A DNA stretch of 64,000 nt from Thermosediminibacter oceani DSM 16646 (GTDB lineage Bacteria; Bacillota; Thermosediminibacteria; Thermosediminibacterales; Thermosediminibacteraceae): NCBI RefSeq assembly GCF_000144645.1, contig NC_014377.1, forward strand, positions 1,860,001 through 1,924,000, written 5' to 3'. Below the pieces are notes generated by a model. It did not search any database and was not told the DNA's origin. It saw nothing but the letters and a program-made list of their open reading frames with translations. The number at the start of each line of letters is the position of its first letter. The stretch's first letter is position 1. Below are positions 43,545-51,519 of this stretch, one piece after another. Made by a program: the position numbers and the translations under genes.

Positions 43545-44162
43545 TTATATATGCAATATCGGCGAAACTCTTTTGTAGATCAGCATTGTGATTATCGTCA
43601 GTATTAAGCCTTTTATGAGGTTGAAGGGCACGATGCTGTATACTACCAGCGTCTTGAGGTCTACCACTCTGGAGTTGACGCTGCTGCCCATACCTACAAT
43701 TGCTTCCAGGGGTATGTTGAAGACCTTCGCATACAGAGGTAAAAAAACGTAGTAATTGGCCAGGGCCATGCCCAGGGTCATTATGACCGTACCAAACACC
43801 ATTCCGAGTATAGCATTCGTCCGGGTCTTCCTCACCGAGTACAGCAGGGCCGCCGGCACCACAAAAAGTGTGCCCGTAAGCAGGTTGGCGATTTCTCCCA
43901 CAAAAGCGGTCTGGTTCTTGAAAATGGCGTGCAGGATATTCTTGAGCACCTCCACCGCCACCGCCGCCCAGGGCCCTACCCCGAAACCGGCGAGCAGTGC
44001 CGGCAGGTCGCTCAGGTCCATCTTCAAAAATTCGGGAAATAGCGGCAGCGGAAACTCAAGATAGGTCATTATCAAAAAGGCCATCACTCCGAGCACCGCA
44101 ACCTTAGCAATATTTCTGGTTTCGCGCCATGTCGCTGCTCCGGACTGGTTTAATGCATCCAT
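43545..44162 (-). CDS. ribU: Riboflavin ECF transporter S component RibU
   Basis: Membrane protein binding riboflavin/FMN, which works with a shared ECF energising module not in this window. 205 residues, six membrane segments. Typical RibU parts are VAVLGVMAFLIMTYLEFPLP, LKMDLSDLPALLAGFGVGPW and VEVLKNILHAIFKNQTAFVG, with NYYVFLPLYAKVFNIP further on. The ATG follows AGGAGGTG. An FMN riboswitch precedes it, which confirms the substrate. Confidence 0.95.
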   Translation of the reverse strand: MDALNQSGAATWRETRNIAKVAVLGVMAFLIMTYLEFPLPLFPEFLKMDLSDLPALLAGFGVGPWAAVAVEVLKNILHAIFKNQTAFVGEIANLLTGTLFVVPAALLYSVRKTRTNAILGMVFGTVIMTLGMALANYYVFLPLYAKVFNIPLEAIVGMGSSVNSRVVDLKTLVVYSIVPFNLIKGLILTIITMLIYKRVSPILHI

Positions 44163-44188
44163 ACTTACACCTCCTGTAAAATTTGAAA

Positions 44189-44209
44189 CCCCGGGACAAA
44201 CCCCCGGGG
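44189..44209 (-). terminator. Expression-platform hairpin of the FMN riboswitch
   Basis: CCCCGGG (44189-44195) pairs with CCCGGGG (44203-44209). On the reverse strand TTTCAAATTTT follows and then the AGGAGG ribosome site. It can act as terminator when FMN is bound. Confidence 0.7.
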
Positions 44210-44232
44210 CTTAATCTCACATCGCCACTATC

Positions 44233-44356
44233 GCCTTCTCCCATCCGGACTTTAACCGTCGGCCCCGGATTTTCACCGGGTCAACCCCTTTAAAGGGCTC
44301 GCGGGCTCGCCATAAAGGCTCACCGCCGGTCGGGAATTTCACCCTGCCCCGAAGGC
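44233..44356 (-). ncRNA. FMN riboswitch (RFN element)
   Basis: The reverse strand carries the classic RFN blocks: GGGGCAGGGTGAAATTCCCG, ACCGGCGGTGAGCC, GAGCCCGCGAGC, CCGGTGAAAATCCGGGGCCG and GTCCGGATGGGAGAAGG. P1 is closed by GCCTTC/GAAGGC. It lies ahead of ribU and, by family knowledge, turns expression off when FMN is abundant. Confidence 0.97.
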
Positions 44357-44389
44357 TTGATCCTTCGATCTTATTAAATTCTGTAGATT

Positions 44390-44418
44390 AGTATACCACA
44401 TAATTCTTTCAGATTCAA
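44390..44418 (-). promoter_or_regulatory. Promoter of the FMN riboswitch-ribU transcript
   Basis: Reverse strand TTGAAT, 17-bp spacer ending TGG, TATACT: a good -35 with an extended -10, about 35 nt before the aptamer. Confidence 0.75.
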
Positions 44419-44501
44419 GTGAAAAAAGCGACTATTGTTGTTGAATCCTCAGAGCTATTGTTATACTTCATTCATAGAGAGGACGGATTGGGATCTTTTC
44501 C

Positions 44502-45398
44502 CTATAAGTAGTAAAGCTCGTGTCCACCAAACTGATTCCTTAGGACAGCTACAATTTTGCCTGAGAATGTATCATTTTCTAACGATCTGTATCTCATAAA
44601 TAAGGATAGTGCGATGATAGGTACAGGAATACCCTTTTCCAAAGCTGTTTCTACAGCCCATTGAGCTTCTCCAGTCGATTTCATAATACCCTTAATATTT
44701 GTTAACTTATTGTCCTTAGATAGGGCATCATACAATAACTCTATCAACCAGCTTCTGATAACAGAACCATGATTCCAAACTTTTGCCACTTTATCCAATT
44801 TAAAGTCGAATTCACTTTTATATAACATTTCAAATCCTTCTGCGATTGATTGCATCATACCATATTCTATGGCGTTATGTACCATCTTACAAAAATGTCC
44901 GCTTCCAGCTCTTCCAGTATATAAATAGCCATCTTCTACAGAGATATCTTTAAAAATTTTCTCGCAAGTTTCAAATACATCTTTATCTCCACCTACCATT
45001 GCACAAATTCCATTTAGCGCTCCACTTACGCCGCCACTTATTCCACAATCTAAAAAATTAATATTCAACCTCTTGAGCATTTCATACTTTGCAATCGAAT
45101 CTTTATAATGCGAGTTACCACCATCTATTATGATATCGTTTTCATCTAAATATTTAACTAATTCATTTATAACATTATTGGTGGGTTCTCCAGCTGGTAG
45201 TAATAAAAATATCTTTCTTGTTTTATTTAATTTACTAACTAAATCTTGAATACTTTCGGCAAAAATTGCTCCTTTTTTGTCTAAACCCTTTAATTTTTCT
45301 TTGTCGATGTCATATATAACTGTTGTATATCCTTTTGACAATAAGTTAAGTGTAAGATTATATCCCATTTTACCAATTCCTATTAATCCTATCTCCAT
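44502..45398 (-). CDS. 6-phosphogluconate dehydrogenase, short decarboxylating form (YqeC/GntZ type)
   Basis: Oxidises and decarboxylates 6-phosphogluconate to ribulose-5-phosphate. 298 residues, the short form lacking the long C-terminal tail. GLIGIGKMGYNLTLNLLSKG is the nucleotide motif. IIDGGNSHYKDSIAKYE and CGISGGVSGALNG hold substrate-binding residues, and the catalytic Lys is in GSGHFCKMVHNAIEYGMMQ. ATG after GGGGG. It is the last gene of the sigma-54-dependent PTS operon and points to a gluconate-6-phosphate-type intermediate as its end product. Cofactor preference cannot be read with certainty. Confidence 0.92.
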   Translation of the reverse strand: MEIGLIGIGKMGYNLTLNLLSKGYTTVIYDIDKEKLKGLDKKGAIFAESIQDLVSKLNKTRKIFLLLPAGEPTNNVINELVKYLDENDIIIDGGNSHYKDSIAKYEMLKRLNINFLDCGISGGVSGALNGICAMVGGDKDVFETCEKIFKDISVEDGYLYTGRAGSGHFCKMVHNAIEYGMMQSIAEGFEMLYKSEFDFKLDKVAKVWNHGSVIRSWLIELLYDALSKDNKLTNIKGIMKSTGEAQWAVETALEKGIPVPIIALSLFMRYRSLENDTFSGKIVAVLRNQFGGHELYYL

Positions 45399-45476
45399 TT
45401 TTCAACCCCCATACATTAAATTAAATGTGATAAATAAATTAAGCATCGCATTTCTAAAATTGTACCTGCCAATGAG

Positions 45477-46109
45477 TTAAACTTGATTTACTAAATTTAC
45501 AAACTCGATAGCCCTTTCGGTTATTTTATCAAACATACCTTTTGCTATAAGATCTCTATCTACTAATGCTCCTCCTAATGACACGCCTGTTGCACCCGCT
45601 AAAATAAAGTCTTTAATATTATTTTTATTAATCCCTCCTGTAACAAAAATAGGTATATGTTTAAGTGGTCCTAAAATTTCTTTAATATATTGAGGTCCGA
45701 ATACACCGGCAGGGAAAACTTTAATGAAATCCGCTCCTGCCTCATAACCTGTTAAAATTTCTGTGGGTGTTGTAGCCCCGGGAATTACAGGTATACCATA
45801 TCTATTGCACAATTTTATTACATCTAGCTTCATAACCGGTGTAAATATAAACTTCGCACCTGCTAAAATAGCAGCCCTTGCCGTTTCCGCATCCAATACT
45901 GTTCCAGCTCCAACAAAATATTTATTGCCTTTACTCAATTCTTTAATTACATCTAGAGCCCCAGGAGCCTCAACGGTTATTTCTAAAGCCTCAATACCTC
46001 CTTTTTTTAAGGCATCGGCTAAAGAAAATATTGTGTTTATATCACTATTTCTAATTACAGCTGTTATTTTAAGTTTTTTAAGTTTCTCAATAATTTCATG
46101 CTTTTTCAT
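45477..46109 (-). CDS. eda: 2-keto-3-deoxy-6-phosphogluconate (KDPG)-type aldolase
   Basis: Class I aldolase splitting KDPG or KDPGal to pyruvate and glyceraldehyde-3-phosphate. 210 residues from the ATG at 46109, preceded by GGAGAGG; the upstream TTG overlaps that site. ALEITVEAPGALDVIKEL holds the catalytic Glu, FVGAGTVLDAETARAAILAG the phosphate helix, and DFIKVFPAGVFGPQYIKEI the Schiff-base Lys, with PIFVTGGINKNN near the end. No phosphogluconate dehydratase or SelA-like DgaE dehydratase is encoded beside it, so its substrate source in this operon is unclear. It lies between the two dehydrogenase classes. Confidence 0.9.
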   Translation of the reverse strand: MKKHEIIEKLKKLKITAVIRNSDINTIFSLADALKKGGIEALEITVEAPGALDVIKELSKGNKYFVGAGTVLDAETARAAILAGAKFIFTPVMKLDVIKLCNRYGIPVIPGATTPTEILTGYEAGADFIKVFPAGVFGPQYIKEILGPLKHIPIFVTGGINKNNIKDFILAGATGVSLGGALVDRDLIAKGMFDKITERAIEFVNLVNQV

Positions 46110-46130
46110 TTGTATCCTCTCCAATAAGTT

Positions 46131-47093
46131 TTATTTCTTATTCTCATAAAGATATTTGGGCTCCATATCTTCCAATACACTAATAAGCCCTTCTACCGCC
46201 ATAATTGCCATCCTCTCCGAGGCTTCTATAGTAGCTGCCCCGCAGTGGGGTGATAAAATTAAATTATCCAATTCAAACAGTTTGCTATTTAATGGTGGCT
46301 CTTCTTCGAAAACATCTAATGCTGCTCCTGCTATTTTTTTGTTTTTCAAAGCGTTATATAGTACAGCCTCGTTTATAATTCCACCCCGAGAAGTATTAAT
46401 TATATATGCAGTGTTTTTCATGAGATTAAATTCCTCTTCGTCGACAAAATGATATGTTTCCTTATTTAGCGGTAAATGTAATGTTATAAAATCTGCTTCT
46501 TCAAATAATGTCTTTTTATCAACATATTTTACACCTAGTTTATTTGCAAAATCATAATCAGGGTATTTATCATAAGCTAATATTCTCATATCAAAACCTG
46601 TAGCTCTTTTGGCAACACTCCTACCAATATTTCCTGTACCGACGATCCCTAAAGTCTTACCATAAACTTCACAGCCAATTATCTTTTCCCATTTGTTGCT
46701 CCTCACTATATTATCTAACTTAATAACATTTCTGCTTAAACACAGCATCAGAGAAAAGGTTAAATCTGCTACAGATTCTGTGTTTGCACCAGGGGTATAA
46801 GTAATTTTTACTCCTAACTTGTCAGCTTCTTCAATATCTATATTATCTACCCCAACTCCATACTTCGTTATGACCTTCAGCTTTTTTGCATTTTTTAATA
46901 CATTACTCGTTATTTTGTCTAAACCTACAATAATGCCATCAACATCCCTTATTATTTTAATCAATTCAGATTCTTCATACGGTTTCCCTGAGTTATTTAT
47001 CAAAATTTCATAATCGTATTTTTTTAGCATTTCAAATGGAACATTACTTGTCTTGCCAAAAGATCTCGGTGTTATTAATACTTTCTTCCTCAT
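46131..47093 (-). CDS. D-isomer-specific 2-hydroxyacid dehydrogenase (SerA/GhrB-like)
   Basis: 320 residues. The NAD domain has LGIVGTGNIGRSVAKRATGF with an Asp at the end of strand 2 (ILAYDKYPD), suggesting NAD. Catalytic residues are visible as Arg in NTSRGGIINEAVLYNALKN, Glu in DVFEEEPPLNSKL, and His in LILSPHCGAATIEASERM. Family members reduce 2-keto acids such as hydroxypyruvate, 2-ketogluconate or phosphorylated forms. The regulatory ACT domain of SerA is absent, so a role in serine synthesis is unlikely. ATG after GGAGG. It follows the Ldh2-family gene by 24 bp, pairing two hydroxyacid dehydrogenases of different families. Confidence 0.9.
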   Translation of the reverse strand: MRKKVLITPRSFGKTSNVPFEMLKKYDYEILINNSGKPYEESELIKIIRDVDGIIVGLDKITSNVLKNAKKLKVITKYGVGVDNIDIEEADKLGVKITYTPGANTESVADLTFSLMLCLSRNVIKLDNIVRSNKWEKIIGCEVYGKTLGIVGTGNIGRSVAKRATGFDMRILAYDKYPDYDFANKLGVKYVDKKTLFEEADFITLHLPLNKETYHFVDEEEFNLMKNTAYIINTSRGGIINEAVLYNALKNKKIAGAALDVFEEEPPLNSKLFELDNLILSPHCGAATIEASERMAIMAVEGLISVLEDMEPKYLYENKK

Positions 47094-47117
47094 TTCGAGC
47101 CTCCATTTTTCTCTACT

Positions 47118-48167
47118 TTATTCTTCAAAGTCTATGTCATACTCCTTTGCTATCTTTATTACTTCCTCATACGTTTGGTCGTTTATAGGAACTCCATTTT
47201 TTAAACGTTCTTCTATTCTCCTTAGTTCTGGTTCACCGGGGAACATAATTTCATTATTATCATCTGATTTTGGAACAGATTTCATTTTTTCTATATAACG
47301 AGTAATTTTCTCATTATATTCATTGATTGGCATTAATTCGCTGATGTTTATCGCTATAAATACTATGCCTAAATCCTGACCACGATCTAATGCATTATGA
47401 AGCGATCCCACATCAGGGCCCCATGATGAACCTGTTAATAGACCGGCTATTATATCAATCAACATTGCAAGTCCAAATCCCTTATAGCCACCTAACGGAT
47501 ATAGTGTCCCTTTTAAAGCTTCTTTAGGGTCAGTTGTAGGTTTGCCATCTGCATTAAGAGCCCAATTATCCGGGATTTTATTACCTTTAGATAATTCAAC
47601 ATAAATTTTCCCTTTTGCCACAGTTGAAGTTGCCATATCTAAATTTATCACTTGGTCGTTATATGGAATCGTAATACAAAGAGGATTTGTCCCAACAAAT
47701 TTGACTTTCCCTCCCCACGGTGCCATCGATGCGGGGGCATTTGTCATACCTATGAAGATGCAGCCATTATCTGCTACTATATTTCCATAAAAACCTAATG
47801 AACCACAATGGTTTGTCCTCCCTATAAATGCTGCTGCAATTCCGCTTTTCTTTGCTTTATTTAATAAAGGTTCAACCGACTTATATGCCGCGATCTGTCC
47901 CATGGTATTATTGCCGTCAATCAATAATAGTGGTATATCTTTATCTAAATTTAAAACGTTTATATCGCCTGATAAATTATACAAACCTAATTTTGCCCTT
48001 TTTACATAAATAGGTAAATTGGATATACCGTGCGATTCTATCCCTCTTAAATCAGAATAAATGAGACTTTCCGCTATTATTTTCGCATCTTGTTCTTTAA
48101 AACCCGTCTTTTTAAAAATTTCTATTTCCAATTTTTTTAATTTATCTGCATCTATAATCTTCGGCAT
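47118..48167 (-). CDS. Ldh2/malate dehydrogenase-family oxidoreductase (YiaK/ComC/AllD-like)
   Basis: NAD(P)-dependent 2-hydroxyacid dehydrogenase of the unique non-Rossmann family. 349 residues from an ATG at 48167 chosen for its spacing to AGAGAGG; ATG at 48173 is an alternative. DLRGIESHGISNLPIYVKRA holds the catalytic Arg/His region, GRTNHCGSLGFYGNIVAD the active-site His, and KFVGTNPLCITIPYNDQVIN plus GGYKGFGLAMLIDIIAGLLT the cofactor region. Known members act on 2,3-diketogulonate, sulfolactate, ureidoglycolate or malate. Here it is co-encoded with a SerA-like enzyme, so it may work on the same 2-keto intermediate with opposite stereochemistry. Confidence 0.9.
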   Translation of the reverse strand: MPKIIDADKLKKLEIEIFKKTGFKEQDAKIIAESLIYSDLRGIESHGISNLPIYVKRAKLGLYNLSGDINVLNLDKDIPLLLIDGNNTMGQIAAYKSVEPLLNKAKKSGIAAAFIGRTNHCGSLGFYGNIVADNGCIFIGMTNAPASMAPWGGKVKFVGTNPLCITIPYNDQVINLDMATSTVAKGKIYVELSKGNKIPDNWALNADGKPTTDPKEALKGTLYPLGGYKGFGLAMLIDIIAGLLTGSSWGPDVGSLHNALDRGQDLGIVFIAINISELMPINEYNEKITRYIEKMKSVPKSDDNNEIMFPGEPELRRIEERLKNGVPINDQTYEEVIKIAKEYDIDFEE

Positions 48168-48197
48168 CGACATCAACCTCTCTATAAGTTTCACATC

Positions 48198-48701
48198 TCA
48201 TTTATTTATTCCAAATAGCTTTAAAGCAGCATCTAAGTTAACCCTTTTGCTTTCTGGCAATGTTTGAAAAAAGACCTCAACATTAAAATCATTTGCCAAT
48301 TCCCACAGCATCTCAGCTTCTTCCTTTTTTAAACTAACACTTGGAATCACAAACTTTTTCTCCGGACTTTTAGCAAGTCCTCCAATATTCAATTTTTTGA
48401 TAGGCAAACCTTTAACGACGGATTCTTTTACTGTAGCAATATCCTTGTAAAGTAAAATAACTTTGTAAATCCCAAAGTTATCTTTATTCCATAGCGAGAT
48501 TGCATCATCCACGCTTAATATTTTTGCCGGCAAATTAGACGCGGCAGCTGTCATTAGGTAAATACTTTTCATATATTCATCTTTTACAAGGTTATTGTCT
48601 ATCACAAAAACAGAATTACATCCAAATCCTTTGGCCCATTTTGTCATGACTTGTCCATGAATTAATCTATCATCCACTCTAGCAAAAAGTATTTCTCCCA
48701 T
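48198..48701 (-). CDS. PTS mannose-family EIIB component, second copy
   Basis: 167 residues. ILFARVDDRLIHGQVMTKW at residues 4-22 holds the phosphoryl His. NSVFVIDNNLVKDEYMKSIY and NIGGLAKSPEKKFVIPSVSL are further EIIB-Man signatures. ATG follows AAGGGAGG. It transfers phosphate from EIIA to the incoming sugar. It is paired with the second EIIA just upstream in the operon, so the cluster encodes two EIIA-EIIB sets for one EIIC-EIID. Confidence 0.93.
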   Translation of the reverse strand: MGEILFARVDDRLIHGQVMTKWAKGFGCNSVFVIDNNLVKDEYMKSIYLMTAAASNLPAKILSVDDAISLWNKDNFGIYKVILLYKDIATVKESVVKGLPIKKLNIGGLAKSPEKKFVIPSVSLKKEEAEMLWELANDFNVEVFFQTLPESKRVNLDAALKLFGINK

Positions 48702-48720
48702 CGCTGATCTTTCCTCCCTT

Positions 48721-49122
48721 TTATAATTTGGATCCTAGCTTTTTGATACCATCCACACTTGATTTATATACAATTTCAATCAATTCTTCCGTATCATATT
48801 TATCCCTAGATGATAATATTTCTATCAACATCGGTAAATTAACTCCTGTCAAAATTTTTACATCATAGTTTTTTGAGACTGACAAAGCACTATTTGATGT
48901 ACTGCCGCCAAATAAATCTACAAGAATAATCGTTTCTTTATTAGCTTTTTGATTCTCTACAACAATTTTTTCAACGTCCATTCGCAATGATTCAATATCA
49001 TCCCCTAAATTAAGTCCGAGTGTAACCACATCTTTTTGTTCTCCCATTATCAATTCAGCGCTCTTCAATAATTCTCTACTAAAATTCCCATGTGTAATAA
49101 TCAGTACAGCTTTTTCTTTCAT
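48721..49122 (-). CDS. PTS mannose-family EIIA component, second copy
   Basis: 133 residues from the ATG at 49122 after GAGGAGG; the long open frame upstream is non-coding and crosses a palindrome. AVLIITHGNFSRELLKSAEL holds the phospho-His at about residue 10, and ILVDLFGGSTSNSALSV the second conserved region, with VNLPMLIEIL near the end. It is separated from EIID by 131 bp that contain two inverted repeats, which suggests separate control of the downstream half of the operon. Confidence 0.92.
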   Translation of the reverse strand: MKEKAVLIITHGNFSRELLKSAELIMGEQKDVVTLGLNLGDDIESLRMDVEKIVVENQKANKETIILVDLFGGSTSNSALSVSKNYDVKILTGVNLPMLIEILSSRDKYDTEELIEIVYKSSVDGIKKLGSKL

Positions 49123-49164
49123 TGGTTCCTCCTCATCTCTTACATTTAAATATTTGAATCGATG

Positions 49165-49182
49165 TTTTGCCACTTGGCAAAA
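49165..49182. other. Perfect palindrome inside the PTS operon
   Basis: TTTTGCCA-CT-TGGCAAAA, eight-base arms, 42 bp before the second EIIA start. It looks like a protein-binding operator rather than a terminator because no T-run follows a stable loop. The binding protein is unknown. Confidence 0.45.
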
Positions 49183-49215
49183 TAAAATTAACCGAAAATA
49201 CTGCAGAACAAAGGT

Positions 49216-49243
49216 AAGAGGGAGAAGCAAAGCATCCCCTCTT
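49216..49243 (-). other. Stem-loop after EIID
   Basis: AAGAGGG (49216-49222) pairs with CCCTCTT (49237-49243), ten bases after the EIID stop, with inner partial pairing. It is possibly a leaky terminator or mRNA end stabiliser. Confidence 0.5.
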
Positions 49244-49253
49244 TTATAATTTC

Positions 49254-50114
49254 TCAGAGTATACCCAAAAATCCTAACACGCCAAAAATAACTACCAACC
49301 ACAGAAGTACCTGTATAATCTTCAATCCTTTTCTAGAAAAATACAGGTAAATTGACATTACTACAAACAAAGGTAACATACCGGGTAAGATCTTATCCAA
49401 TATTTCTTGAAGCACAAACTCTTTCCCAGAAATTGTCCACTTGAGCGGAGTGCTTACATTCACGTATGAAGCTGCGAGAATACCCATCATGAAGGTGCCC
49501 AAAACTGATAATGCTTCTATTATGCTTCGTATGCGGCTACCACTTACTATTTCCGCAACTGCAGCACGTCCTAAATTATAGCCCAATCTGGTAAAGTAAA
49601 ATCCATATAGATACGTTATTGTAACGAATGCAATCCAAGGAACTAAAGCGCCCAAAGGATTTCCTGCTTGTGCCCATGGAAGAGCAAGGGCTATTAAAAT
49701 ATACTGTACAGTTCCAGAATCTATAGCATCTCCTATACCCGCAAGGGGTCCCATCAAACCAACTTTTGTATTATTAATAGCTTCCGAAGTAATGGCTTCA
49801 TCTTTTTTTCCTTCAGCCAAAGCCTTAGCTCTTTCTTCTTCTAAAGAAATCGTAATTCCGAGTATAGTACCTCCACCCCAGTTACACTGTGTATTAAAAA
49901 ATAGGAGGTGTCTTCTAAAAGCTTCTCTCAGATCTTCTGACTTCTTATATAATTTCTTTAAAATAGGCATTATAGCCCACAGGAAAGACGGAGCTATCAT
50001 TGTTTCGTAATTATGGGGAATCTCATTAACAAACCACCAACGAAACCAAGCGCGGTGCAAATCCTTGTTAGTAATTCTTTCAGGATAATCTTTGCTCTTT
50101 ACATTTGCCTCCAT
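49254..50114 (-). CDS. PTS mannose-family EIID component
   Basis: 286 residues. The N-terminal cytoplasmic part (RITNKDLHRAWFRWWFVNEI) and TMIAPSFLWAIMPILKKLY are typical, as are FNTQCNWGGGTILGITISLE and KVGLMGPLAGIGDAIDSGTV. Membrane helices lie at about residues 145-190 and near the C-terminus (IIQVLLWLVVIFGVLGFLGI). ATG follows GGAGGG. With EIIC it forms the membrane channel. Confidence 0.95.
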   Translation of the reverse strand: MEANVKSKDYPERITNKDLHRAWFRWWFVNEIPHNYETMIAPSFLWAIMPILKKLYKKSEDLREAFRRHLLFFNTQCNWGGGTILGITISLEEERAKALAEGKKDEAITSEAINNTKVGLMGPLAGIGDAIDSGTVQYILIALALPWAQAGNPLGALVPWIAFVTITYLYGFYFTRLGYNLGRAAVAEIVSGSRIRSIIEALSVLGTFMMGILAASYVNVSTPLKWTISGKEFVLQEILDKILPGMLPLFVVMSIYLYFSRKGLKIIQVLLWLVVIFGVLGFLGIL

Positions 50115-50138
50115 TTTTCATCTACCCTCCTTATAGAT

Positions 50139-50918
50139 TTATTCTTCAATTTGTTGCGGATTGGTTAAGGAAACATACAAATAAGCTGTTATTGTCCCTA
50201 AGACTGCGTATGTCACAGTATTCACATTAAGAGGCTTCAGAATTATGGCCATGAAATAAGCAAGAAGGAAAAATACAATAAATTTTCTTTTGCCTATAAC
50301 AGTAAGTGTCAAAGCTATTCCTAAGGCAGGCAAACCTCCTCCTATGACCGACAACATATGGAATATCTTCCCCGCAGAAACTGTTTTAACTAATGCAGCT
50401 ATTAGAGGCGTTCCTTTATAAAGAGCAATGAAAATTGTCGGGAAAAAGATGACCAGACTAATGATTATAGGCAGAACGACAATTGAGAAAGTTATACCTC
50501 TTTCATTTAGCCGATCTGCATATTTGTTAGCCAAACGAACGACAAAGGTATTAACAAAAAACCTAAAACTATAAAGATAACTACCTAAAAGCCCTATAGG
50601 GACGGCTACAGCAATTGCTGCTTCTGGACTTAGGTTGGCCAAAACCGCAACCGGCACTGCTATAGCGGTCGCAACAGCTGGTTCGCTTGGCATTGTACCA
50701 CCCGGGGCTATTAAACCCATATAAATTAATTGAATTGCAGCAGTAACTGTCATAGCAGCAGGAACATTGTTTAAAACTATACCTACTACCAACCCTGTCA
50801 TCATAGGAGTAAAGCGGAGCATCAATGTAGAGTATCCAAGAGCACGCGCTTCTACTATCGCTATCCACAGAGCTATTAGAGCCGCTTGTCCAGCACTAAG
50901 AGTAACTTGCTGATCCAT
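50139..50918 (-). CDS. PTS mannose/sorbose-family EIIC component
   Basis: 259 residues with about eight hydrophobic segments. LIALWIAIVEARALGYSTLM, AMTVTAAIQLIYMGLIAPGG and PSEPAVATAIAVPVAVLANL are EIIC-Man/Sor signatures. The ATG follows AAGGGGGATG. It precedes EIID by 24 bp. Confidence 0.94.
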   Translation of the reverse strand: MDQQVTLSAGQAALIALWIAIVEARALGYSTLMLRFTPMMTGLVVGIVLNNVPAAMTVTAAIQLIYMGLIAPGGTMPSEPAVATAIAVPVAVLANLSPEAAIAVAVPIGLLGSYLYSFRFFVNTFVVRLANKYADRLNERGITFSIVVLPIIISLVIFFPTIFIALYKGTPLIAALVKTVSAGKIFHMLSVIGGGLPALGIALTLTVIGKRKFIVFFLLAYFMAIILKPLNVNTVTYAVLGTITAYLYVSLTNPQQIEE

Positions 50919-51026
50919 CTTTACATCCCCCTTAATTATTAAGTTTTAATTTTTATTTTATTTTCGATGCTTTTACTATCCTACTTGCATTCCCACCTCT
51001 TTCAGGTTGTAGTTGTATATTAATAT

Positions 51027-51503
51027 TTATAAATATTTGTCTATATTAAGCTTAGGGTCATCAGGTAAAATTTGAAAATAAACAGGTATACCTTTCGCTA
51101 AGATACTTTTCAATATCTCTGTTTCCTCGAGTGAGATAAAAATATTTTTTAGTAATAATCTCTTTCCCGGTCCCGCACTCATACCCCCTATATTTATTTC
51201 TTTCAATTTAACTTCCGCTTCTATTAGAGAATACATTGTAGAAGGGCTCTTTGCTAACAATATCACCCTTTCTTCACCAACAAATTTTTCCTTCAAGGCA
51301 TAAATAGCCTCTCTAATGCTAAAAATTTCTGTTTTTATACCTTGAGGAGCTGCCATTTTTATTACTTTGGCAAGAAACACATCATTGGAAACTTCGTCAT
51401 CGACAATAATAATCTTTTGAGCTTGAGTATAATTTACCCAGGAAGCTATAATTTGCCCGTGAATTAATCTATCATCAATCCTCGCCAGAACAATATCTCT
51501 CAT
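51027..51503 (-). CDS. PTS mannose-family EIIB component, first copy
   Basis: 158 residues. IVLARIDDRLIHGQIIASW at residues 4-22 has the phosphoryl His. IIIVDDEVSNDVFLAKVIKM and NIGGMSAGPGKRLLLKNIFI are conserved EIIB parts. It follows the first EIIA by 16 bp, with AAGGAAG before its ATG. It is related to, but clearly different from, the second copy at 48198. Confidence 0.94.
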   Translation of the reverse strand: MRDIVLARIDDRLIHGQIIASWVNYTQAQKIIIVDDEVSNDVFLAKVIKMAAPQGIKTEIFSIREAIYALKEKFVGEERVILLAKSPSTMYSLIEAEVKLKEINIGGMSAGPGKRLLLKNIFISLEETEILKSILAKGIPVYFQILPDDPKLNIDKYL

Positions 51504-51519
51504 AATATCAGCTTCCTTC

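Noticed and set aside
44403-44501. Terminator at the end of the PTS operon
   Set aside because: Only a four-base stem (GGGA/TCCC) without a T-run was found after the 6-phosphogluconate dehydrogenase stop.
49150-49185. Second sigma-54 promoter before the second EIIA (TGGCA present)
   Set aside because: No TTGC element occurs ten bases after the GG on either strand; the signal is just the palindrome.
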